Positions 48,061 to 54,518 of a stretch of DNA of 64,000 nucleotides are shown here, piece after piece. A program made the position numbers and the translations under genes. Source of the stretch: Psychrobacter piscatorii (GTDB lineage: Bacteria; Pseudomonadota; Gammaproteobacteria; Pseudomonadales; Moraxellaceae); NCBI RefSeq assembly GCF_001444505.1, contig NZ_LNDJ01000085.1, positions 1 to 64,000 of the forward strand, read 5' to 3'. The notes beneath the pieces were generated by a model that had not been told where the DNA came from, made no database searches, and saw only the letters and a program-made list of their open reading frames with translations. Numbering within the stretch: position 1 is the stretch's first letter; each line of letters starts with the position of its first letter.

Positions 48061-48696
48061 ATGACCAAAGTAGCGCTATTAGATTATGGCATGGGCAATT
48101 TGCATTCCGCTGGCAAGGCACTATCGGTAGTCGGGGCAGATGTCTCTATCACCAATGATTCAAAAGTTGTCGCGGCAGCAGATAAAATTGTCTTCCCTGG
48201 TGTTGGCGCGATGCGTGATTGTATCGCTGGTATGTATGAGGCAGGCATTGATGACGTGGTACGCGATGCAGTGTTTAACAAGCCCGTGATGGCTATCTGT
48301 GTGGGGATGCAGGCGTTGTTTGAGCAATCGGCTGAAAATGGTGGTACAGATTGCCTTGGCATCTTAAACGGTACGGTAGAAGCGTTTGACCCTACGTGGA
48401 AAGACAAACAAGGCGCAACGATAAAAGTACCACATATGGGCTGGAATACGATTAATGGTATGGATTTTGACCATCCGCTCTGGCACGGTATCGAGGACAA
48501 CGCGCATTTTTATTTTGTGCACAGCTACTACTGCTCACCTAGCGACCGCAAGCAAGTGGCCGCGGTATGTGACTATGGTCAACCGTTCTGTGCCAGTGTC
48601 ATCCAAGACAATCTATTTGCCACCCAGTTCCATCCAGAAAAGAGCCATACCGCTGGCTTGCAACTGCTAAAGAATTTTGTCGAGTGGAATGTGTAG
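48061..48696 (+). CDS. hisH: imidazole glycerol phosphate synthase subunit HisH
   Basis: HisH is the glutaminase subunit that feeds ammonia to HisF. The open frame begins with a TTG at 48058, but the ATG at 48061 is the natural start (211 aa). It shows the class I glutamine amidotransferase triad: nucleophile Cys in [11 protein letters not shown], and His and Glu in FHPEKS near the C-terminus. It also has the family start [12 protein letters not shown]. hisA and hisF are not in the window. A terminator follows. Confidence 0.95.
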   Translation: MTKVALLDYGMGNLHSAGKALSVVGADVSITNDSKVVAAADKIVFPGVGAMRDCIAGMYEAGIDDVVRDAVFNKPVMAICVGMQALFEQSAENGGTDCLGILNGTVEAFDPTWKDKQGATIKVPHMGWNTINGMDFDHPLWHGIEDNAHFYFVHSYYCSPSDRKQVAAVCDYGQPFCASVIQDNLFATQFHPEKSHTAGLQLLKNFVEWNV

Positions 48697-48736
48697 TTAG
48701 GCAGTAAACGTAAATTGCACATTTGCTTCAGAATAG

Positions 48737-48769
48737 GGTAGATTATCGCTTGTATAATCTACCTTTTTT
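48737..48769 (+). terminator. hisH terminator
   Basis: GGTAGATTAT (48737-48746), a 7-nt loop, ATAATCTACC (48754-48763) and six T. Confidence 0.9.
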
Positions 48770-48813
48770 ATTCTCCACTATTGTCATTCTTAACTATCAA
48801 TTTTTAGTTATTA

Positions 48814-49245
48814 TTGTTTAGTGATACGCTCAATCATTTTCTGCTCGCTTATATTTGGAATACTCTAGTGGACTTTACCGCCTTTAAAATGAATGTTGTT
48901 GAAACAACTGGCCTTGCCAAAGATGCCTTACATATCTATGTTGGGGTTGGTGTCTACTTGCTTTGTCTGTTTGTGCTGCGTCCTATCATCAAAAACCACA
49001 ATATCAGAGCGTTTATCGCATTGATCGTGGTCACTGGCGTGGCGTTATCAGGTGAGTATCTGGACAATCGCCATATCATCATACCAAAAGGCCTCTTGGC
49101 ATTAGAAATGGTGGATATAAAGGCCAGTCTGCATGATCTGATGAATACGTGCCTGCTGCCTTTCGTGCTATTTGCTTTAAATAAGTGGACAAGGATTTTT
49201 CAAGCGAGCAGCTCACCAAGTAAGCTACTAAAGAAAACCCGTTAA
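48814..49245 (+). CDS. small membrane protein of unknown function
   Basis: The frame gives 143 residues from a TTG at 48814; a GTG at 48868 is an alternative start. Hydrophobic helices lie at about 41-60, 66-82 and 110-126, and the C-terminus is basic. The motif ALSGEYLDNR followed by EMVDIKASLHDLMNT suggests a conserved family of membrane proteins, but I do not recognise it. It sits alone between hisH and hchA. Confidence 0.65.
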   Translation: MFSDTLNHFLLAYIWNTLVDFTAFKMNVVETTGLAKDALHIYVGVGVYLLCLFVLRPIIKNHNIRAFIALIVVTGVALSGEYLDNRHIIIPKGLLALEMVDIKASLHDLMNTCLLPFVLFALNKWTRIFQASSSPSKLLKKTR

Positions 49246-49397
49246 AACAGTTTTTCAATCCTGCTTTACAAAACTTACGAAACATAAAAACTCTCATCTA
49301 TTTAATGCTGACTTCATTTGTTACCTTAGATTTATCATTTCTAGCTACTTAATAAATAGCTACTCAATAAATATAAATCATAAAAAAGGAAGCCACT

Positions 49398-50324
49398 ATG
49401 AATATGCAAGATCTATTAGATAAAGCCAAAGACACCTTAGACAACGCCAAAAATACTCTAGGCTTAGAGCCGCAAGAAACTGAAGCAGGCATTTATATTC
49501 CCTCAACATCATCGCTAAAGATAGCTGCGCCGAATAAAACCAACTACGATCATACTAATTACGATAATCCCTATACGGGCGATAAGAGAATCATGATGGT
49601 CTGTACCGAAGAGCAGTACATGACTATGGAGAACGGCAATAAATTTGATACCGGTAATCATCCGGTGGAGATGATGGTGCCGTTATTACATTTTAAAAAA
49701 GCAGGCTTTGATGTCGATGTGTTTACGCCAACAGGCGAGGCGGTCAAGGTCGAGCAGTGGGCGATGCCAGAGGACGATGACGACGTTAAACAAATTTATA
49801 GTGAGTATGAGTCCAAGTTTAACAATCCCAATAGTATCGCTGACTTTGTCAAAAATGACATGGCCAAGAGCGACGATTATGCAGCGATTTTTATTCCAGG
49901 TGGTCATGGCGCGATGCTAGGCTTGCCAGAAGACAAAAACCTTGGCGCATTGCTACGTTGGGGACACGATAATGATCTCTTTACCTTAGCGATTTGTCAT
50001 GGACCTGCCGCTTTATTATCCGCTAACCTAAACGGTTCTGATAAGGCAGATGATAAGTCTGAGCGCGACTTTATCTTTAAAGGTTATAAGATGGTAGCGT
50101 TCCCCACTGGTATGGATAAGCAAATGCCAAAAATTGGCTATCTGCCTGGTACGATGCCATGGTACTTTGGGGATAAGCTTGAAGACCTAGGCGTCACTAT
50201 TAGCAACAAACTGGCCACCGGTAGCACTCATCAAGACAGAAAACTGATCTCGGGGGATGGACCATTAGCTGCCAATGAGTTTGGTAAACTGAGCGCTACT
50301 GAATTACTAAAAGCGCTTAGCTAA
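49398..50324 (+). CDS. hchA: protein deglycase/chaperone HchA (Hsp31)
   Basis: HchA is a DJ-1/PfpI-superfamily protein with holding-chaperone, glyoxalase III and glyoxal-repair activities. The 308-aa protein has the catalytic cysteine in LFTLAICHGPAALL, the glutamate region FIPGGHGAMLGLPEDKNLG, and the metal-site area GNHPVEMMVPL. Its length is just above E. coli Hsp31 (283 aa), with a longer lysine- and aspartate-rich N-terminus. GGAAG lies upstream of the ATG. It has its own terminator. Confidence 0.92.
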   Translation: MNMQDLLDKAKDTLDNAKNTLGLEPQETEAGIYIPSTSSLKIAAPNKTNYDHTNYDNPYTGDKRIMMVCTEEQYMTMENGNKFDTGNHPVEMMVPLLHFKKAGFDVDVFTPTGEAVKVEQWAMPEDDDDVKQIYSEYESKFNNPNSIADFVKNDMAKSDDYAAIFIPGGHGAMLGLPEDKNLGALLRWGHDNDLFTLAICHGPAALLSANLNGSDKADDKSERDFIFKGYKMVAFPTGMDKQMPKIGYLPGTMPWYFGDKLEDLGVTISNKLATGSTHQDRKLISGDGPLAANEFGKLSATELLKALS

Positions 50325-50368
50325 AAGGTTGGCAAGCCGTTCACTTGAAATAAATCATTTCATAGCAT

Positions 50369-50402
50369 AAAAAAACGGACTATTAATGAGTCCGTTTTTT
50401 TT
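50369..50402. terminator. terminator after hchA
   Basis: AAAAAACGGACT pairs with AGTCCGTTTTTT across a 7-nt loop; the A and T runs on both sides can serve hchA and the convergent split gene. Confidence 0.88.
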
Positions 50403-50414
50403 CAAGCGGGTAAT

Positions 50415-50800
50415 CTAATTTGGATAACCTCGAATAGGAGCTATAGGATAAAAAAGAACTAAATTATCCATTTTTCTTCTTCTACATTGATCCAAAAATT
50501 CTATTAATGAATCTTCGTTTTTTAAAAATTCATTGAGCTGTTCAAAAGAAATTTCATAATAGATCTCTTGCAAAAGTACCAGTTCATTGACTTCCACTGA
50601 CGGAATTACAAGGGCTGACGATGACTTATGCAAGAAGTCTAATATTCTTCATACTCAACATACCTATGATTTGGCGGACTAACTGGAAAAGATAAGTAAT
50701 ATTTATTGGTAGTGGTTTCTCTACCTAACGAGTATCTTTTTTCTCTACTGATTTTCAAATTTTCAAATTCGTAACGCATAGAGGTCTCACGTAAAGTCAT
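50415..50800 (-). pseudogene. split small gene, interrupted by a 78-bp element
   Basis: From ATG at 50800 the minus strand reads a 53-codon frame ending VEYEEY then stop. A second frame (TTG at 50633, 72 codons) continues with YYEISFEQLNEFLKNEDS and ends PIAPIRGYPN. Removing 50562-50639 plus one TAATA repeat joins the two as VEYEEY-YEISFEQ and restores one protein of about 100 residues. The rebuilt product, with the pattern YYLSFPVS...DYEEYYEI...CRRRK, resembles a family of short hypothetical proteins I have seen but cannot name. Broken state is seen directly; the intact ancestor is inferred. Confidence 0.75.
50557..50644. mobile_element. 78-bp MITE-like insertion with 5-bp target repeats
   Basis: The element at 50562-50639 is flanked by TAATA at 50557-50561 and 50640-50644. 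Its ends GATCTCTTGCAAAAGTA and the complement of the other end GACTTCTTGCATAAGTC match at about 12 of 16 positions. It has no open frame. The TTGCAAAAG-type termini recall IS5-superfamily elements, which is a guess. Confidence 0.75.
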
Positions 50801-50814
50801 ATTATGAAGCTAAC

Positions 50815-52131
50815 CTACTTCTCATCATACAGCTCACGCACGACTTCACCAATCACTTTGATTCCATCCGTCAGCGTCTGCTCATCGGCGGCGATACTCA
50901 TACGAATACACTCGTGTGCATGTTGGTAATCGCTGACATCCACACCAGGGAAGAAGTACTCACTTGGCACAATCAACGTGCCTTTTTCTTTTAGGCGCTC
51001 GTATAGCTCAAGGGTCGTAATCGGCAAGTCTTTAAACCATAACCAAAAGAATATCGCGCCTTCAGGCTTATGAATCATAAGCGGATAATCGCCCAATGCT
51101 TCTTTCAATAGCGTCACCGCGAGTGTTGCCTGCTGTTGATAAAACGGCTTAATCTCATTATCCGATAACTGCTTGATACGGTCGTTTGCGACCAGTGGCG
51201 TGGCAATCGCTGCTCCAAAACGTGTCGGCGCTAGATTGACCACGGCATTCATCGCGCTGACCGCCTCAATCACTTTAGCATCAGCGACGATAATACCGGT
51301 ACGCATACCGGGCAAGCCAATCTTCGACAGGCTAAAACACAGAATCGTATTGTTATCCCAGTTCAAATTGACATCAGAGTAAATGATATTCGGGAAGGGC
51401 ATACCGTAGGCGTTATCAATAATCAGCGGAATGTCATAACGCTTAGCAATCTCGGACAAATGCGCCATTTCATCATCGGTCAGCACGTTGCCAGTCGGGT
51501 TGGTCGGGCGTGAGCAACAAATCGCGCCAATACGACCTTCCTTGAGCGCTGGCAGGTTTTCCAATGCCTCAAAATCCACGCTATATTTAAAGAAGCCTTC
51601 TTCGCCATCATGCGTCACTTCATCGATATGCGGTAATACGGCGGTAAAATGCTGACCTTCCACATGCACATCACTATAACCAATATACTCAGGGGTCAAT
51701 GGTAGTAGAATGGATTTGTCGACAGATTCACTATTCTCCTCAGTGAAAGCACCACCAAATAGATTAAACAGATAGAAAAACGCATTCTGTGAGCCATTGG
51801 TCAGAGCGATGTTGTCCGCCGTGAGATTCCAATCATAATGACGGTTAAAGAAGCCAACCAAGGCGTCAATAAAGCCTGCATCCCCTTGCGGATTGGAGTA
51901 GTTCGCCATGCTAATAATCGCGCTACTATTGGGTACGCCTGCGTCGTTATCAACACCCAGCGCCTTATACGTCTCCAAAAACAGCTCGTTGACGGCATCA
52001 ATTTTGGCAGGGTTACCACCGCCCAGCATGTTGACTGGCTGATCGCTTTTTAGCGCATCGCCCAGATCATCCATCAACTGTGAGATGCCCGTAGGCTGGG
52101 TAAATTTTTGACCGAACTTTGAGAATTTCAT
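50815..52131 (-). CDS. avtA: valine-pyruvate aminotransferase AvtA
   Basis: AvtA is a PLP enzyme that exchanges amino groups between valine or other amino acids and pyruvate. The frame opens at 52212, but the ATG at 52131 gives the expected start MKFSKFGQKFTQPTGISQLMDDLGDAL (438 aa). The early motif MLGGGNPA is diagnostic of this subgroup. The PLP lysine is in FSLSKIGLPGMRTG, and DNAYGMPFPN precedes it. The region just upstream leads into the AT-rich defence island. Confidence 0.9.
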   Translation of the reverse strand: MKFSKFGQKFTQPTGISQLMDDLGDALKSDQPVNMLGGGNPAKIDAVNELFLETYKALGVDNDAGVPNSSAIISMANYSNPQGDAGFIDALVGFFNRHYDWNLTADNIALTNGSQNAFFYLFNLFGGAFTEENSESVDKSILLPLTPEYIGYSDVHVEGQHFTAVLPHIDEVTHDGEEGFFKYSVDFEALENLPALKEGRIGAICCSRPTNPTGNVLTDDEMAHLSEIAKRYDIPLIIDNAYGMPFPNIIYSDVNLNWDNNTILCFSLSKIGLPGMRTGIIVADAKVIEAVSAMNAVVNLAPTRFGAAIATPLVANDRIKQLSDNEIKPFYQQQATLAVTLLKEALGDYPLMIHKPEGAIFFWLWFKDLPITTLELYERLKEKGTLIVPSEYFFPGVDVSDYQHAHECIRMSIAADEQTLTDGIKVIGEVVRELYDEK

Positions 52132-52394
52132 AAGGTTACCGTGAATGTTTAAAGGGTTATTTGATGAATAAAGTTGGGCTAGTATAGCAAATGAGAAGTA
52201 TAAAATAAGCAAAGTGCGGGGCAGATATTAACTTATATGTCTATACAGGTTGTGAAGCAACAACGCCCTCTATGTGAATAGAAGGCGTTGTGGTTTGAGG
52301 TTTTTAGACAATCGTAATATTCGTTCATATGTTGAGCCTACTGGCTAAGCACAAGAGAGTCCTCAATTAAAAGTCGTATATAAAATTTTATTTC

Positions 52395-52423
52395 TTGACA
52401 ATAGTTTTTTAAAGCAGTACATT
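52395..52423 (+). promoter_or_regulatory. promoter of the Thoeris-like island
   Basis: A perfect TTGACA (52395-52400), a 17-bp spacer and TACATT (52418-52423). The -10 box touches the first operator palindrome, so a bound protein should block this promoter. Confidence 0.65.
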
Positions 52424-52474
52424 TTACTAACTAAGTTAGTAAATCTATTACTAACTTAGTTAGTAAAATGTACT
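52416..52474. promoter_or_regulatory. tandem 19-bp palindromic operators
   Basis: TTACTAACTAAGTTAGTAA (52424-52442) and TTACTAACTTAGTTAGTAA (52448-52466) are each perfect palindromes, 24 bp centre to centre. Together with flanks they form an inverted repeat with 27-bp arms (52416-52442 and 52448-52474) and a 5-nt loop. This looks like a double operator for a dimeric, possibly TetR-type, repressor. Confidence 0.75.
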
Positions 52475-52510
52475 AACATAAACTTCAACATACTATACTA
52501 AGGTCTAAAT

Positions 52511-52927
52511 ATGGATATACCTACTCATCTAAATCACAAACCGATCGTAAAGCTGGAAAACTATTCAAAAATTGATGGCGCATATAGAAATGATACAGAT
52601 GTCCAAGGTTTATCGCTTGGAGTATCGCAGTGGAGTGATGAAGATTTATCAGTTAAAGTTTGGCGTCATTCGGGCAAAAAGTGGTCTCGAATGTCTGAAG
52701 AATTACCACTACATCGAGTTTTAGATTTGGCTAGTTTAGTTTGCTCAGCTTTATCCTATGCGCAAAGCGATATACTACTAAGTGATGATAAGTTTAGTAT
52801 TACGACAAGTAATGATGCAGATTTGCTAAATAATTTAAAACAAAAGCTGCATCCTGAATATGTAAAAAATAACTTAAATGAGCCTCTGACACGCTTATCA
52901 CGTTTGTTAAAAAACCTAGGTTATTAG
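52511..52927 (+). CDS. DUF6530-like protein, first gene of the Thoeris-like island
   Basis: This 138-aa soluble protein resembles, from memory, the DUF6530 family. Conserved-looking blocks are HLNHKPIVKLENYSKIDGAY (about 7-26), LSLGVSQW (34-41) and KVWRHSGKKWSRMSEELPLH (49-68). It has no TM helix, signal peptide or known catalytic motif. AAGG precedes the ATG. It lies directly after the double operator and 51 bp before the ThsA-like gene, in the same direction, so it is probably co-transcribed with the defence pair. Its role is unknown; it could be an accessory component, a modulator or an unrelated passenger. Confidence 0.65.
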   Translation: MDIPTHLNHKPIVKLENYSKIDGAYRNDTDVQGLSLGVSQWSDEDLSVKVWRHSGKKWSRMSEELPLHRVLDLASLVCSALSYAQSDILLSDDKFSITTSNDADLLNNLKQKLHPEYVKNNLNEPLTRLSRLLKNLGY

Positions 52928-52978
52928 TCAATTTATAGAAGCTGCGGGTTTAATTAGAAATTAAGGTAAACGGATAAT

Positions 52979-53821
52979 ATGAAAGTACATTTTTATGATA
53001 GAAGTTTATGGAATGATTTTTACAAATACCTGTCAGCTATAGGACTAGTAACGAGTACTACCTTCTTGTTCATCACTACTTCTGATAATTTCAAGATTAT
53101 TACAGGAGGAGTCTTATCTATAGCAATATTCACAGTGTTTCTAGCTTTATGGTTTAGAGCCAATAGTTTGAAATACGTAAAAGTAAAAATTGATTCAACA
53201 AGTGTAGAAATTAAAGAAGGTGATTTATTTGAACAAGAAGGTTTGATTGCTATAGGTTTTAATGAATATTTTGATACAGTTGTAGACGACAAAATAATAT
53301 CTAAAAAATCTTTGAATGGAATTTTCATTGACACATATCTAATTCATACTGGTAAAGAAGTTGACGAACTTGATGTACTCATTGAGAACGGCGTAGAGAA
53401 CGAACACAAAGCTAAAGGGAAAAAGCGTAAAGCAGAAGGGAAGTTACAACGATATAAGCTAGGAGCAATTTATCTACTTGACGATAGATATATTTTAACT
53501 GCATTTACAAAATTTAATGATAGAAACGAAGCTAGGCTTACTATGTCAGAGTACTTAGAGTTTTTAGTCAATTTCTGGGATAACGTTAATTCTATATACG
53601 CTCAAAGGTCAGTAAGTGTTCCTATATTTGGTGGTGGTATTACTAGGTTTAAAGAGCATAAAACTATTTCAGATGAAGAGCTACTTAAAATCATGCTTTG
53701 GACTTTTAAAATTAGTGAAATGCGGTTTAAACATCCTGCTAGGCTTACGATAATAATTCATCCTGAGAAAATAAAAGCAATTAATTTAAATGACATTAAA
53801 GGACTAGGCAATGGCTTATAG
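52979..53821 (+). CDS. thsA: type II Thoeris effector ThsA (two TM helices plus macro domain)
   Basis: In type II Thoeris defence, ThsA is a membrane protein whose macro-like domain binds the signal made by ThsB and then disables the cell. This 280-aa protein has two N-terminal TM helices (about 17-34 and 39-58). A domain matching the ThsA macro family (formerly DUF6430) follows, with AIGFNEYFDT (91-100), a lysine-rich loop (about 145-160) and the glycine motif VPIFGGGITRF (214-224). It lacks the SIR2 domain of type I ThsA. Its last 11 bp overlap the ThsB start. The DNA is clearly more AT-rich than its neighbours. Confidence 0.85.
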   Translation: MKVHFYDRSLWNDFYKYLSAIGLVTSTTFLFITTSDNFKIITGGVLSIAIFTVFLALWFRANSLKYVKVKIDSTSVEIKEGDLFEQEGLIAIGFNEYFDTVVDDKIISKKSLNGIFIDTYLIHTGKEVDELDVLIENGVENEHKAKGKKRKAEGKLQRYKLGAIYLLDDRYILTAFTKFNDRNEARLTMSEYLEFLVNFWDNVNSIYAQRSVSVPIFGGGITRFKEHKTISDEELLKIMLWTFKISEMRFKHPARLTIIIHPEKIKAINLNDIKGLGNGL

Positions 53822-54377
53822 AAATGGGACTTATGTAGCGTTTGATGGTTTAGATACTACAAACCCTACAATTGGAGATATAAAGTACTTCAATATGCTC
53901 AAGATGTGGAAAAATATAAGTAGCAAATCATTAATTGATTTCAAATTTAGTGACAGCCATCAAAAAACATCTCAAGTTAGGGACACCAGTAGTAGGAATA
54001 CGCTAGAGAGAGTGCTCTTAGAGCGTCTGAAAAACTCTAAAAATATGGTTTTAATTTTAACTGAAAAAACTAGACATGACAGAGAAATGTTGAACTACGA
54101 AATAGAAAAAGCTATAAAGATGGATTTACCAATTATTGTATGCTATCCAAAAGTACGACAACCTATATTTAATCCAAAATATTACTCAGATTATTGGCCT
54201 CTAGCTCTAGCCGAAGGTATTAGAAAAGAAGAAGTTCAGTGTATTCATATACCTTTTAAAAAGAAACCAGTTTTAGATGCTATTCCAAGATTTCATATCC
54301 ATAGCAATGAGAAGTTAGAATCTTTAGGTTTTTATAATAGAGATGCATATGATTTTTTTAATATTACATGGGAATAG
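53811..54377 (+). CDS. thsB: Thoeris TIR-like signal synthase ThsB
   Basis: ThsB senses phage and uses its TIR domain to make a nucleotide signal from NAD; for type II systems, histidine-ADP-ribose has been reported. The 188-aa protein starts MAYRNGTYVAFDGLDTTNP, typical of the ThsB TIR-like family (formerly DUF1863). Further blocks are FKFSDSHQKTSQVRD (44-58) and KNMVLILTEKTRHDREMLNY (77-96), ending in NYEIEKAI, where Glu97 or Glu99 is the likely catalytic residue. Its start lies inside the thsA end (11-bp overlap), which implies translational coupling. Confidence 0.86.
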   Translation: MAYRNGTYVAFDGLDTTNPTIGDIKYFNMLKMWKNISSKSLIDFKFSDSHQKTSQVRDTSSRNTLERVLLERLKNSKNMVLILTEKTRHDREMLNYEIEKAIKMDLPIIVCYPKVRQPIFNPKYYSDYWPLALAEGIRKEEVQCIHIPFKKKPVLDAIPRFHIHSNEKLESLGFYNRDAYDFFNITWE

Positions 54378-54459
54378 TATATGTTAAGAATATATCGTTT
54401 TAAGACAATATTAAGGTAGCAGGAAACACTCAAATGACAATACCCACTTCGCCTAGACT

Positions 54460-54500
54460 GGTTAGTTATAGTGGATAGAAATTTTCCGCTATAACTAACC
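54460..54500. repeat. 41-bp palindrome at the island's right edge
   Basis: GGTTAGTTATAG (54460-54471) pairs perfectly with CTATAACTAACC (54489-54500), with further GGA/TCC pairing inside. It lies between convergent thsB and the ABC permease. It lacks a T-run. Its core TTATAGTGGAT equals part of the 107-bp MITE terminal repeat. Confidence 0.65.
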
Positions 54501-54518
54501 CTTGTTAAACTTTTAACC

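Larger units (their letters stand above)
52132..52510. other. avtA-to-island gap
   Basis: This 379-bp gap separates divergent avtA and the DUF6530-like gene. It contains a hairpin CAACGCC (52261-52267) with GGCGTTG (52284-52290) followed by a short T-run, and the island promoter and operators described separately. I see no regulator gene. Confidence 0.6.

Noticed and set aside
52261-52305. Terminator-like hairpin left of the defence island
   Set aside because: The stem CAACGCC/GGCGTTG is clear, but no gene upstream would be terminated by it and the T-run is offset; its role is not supported.
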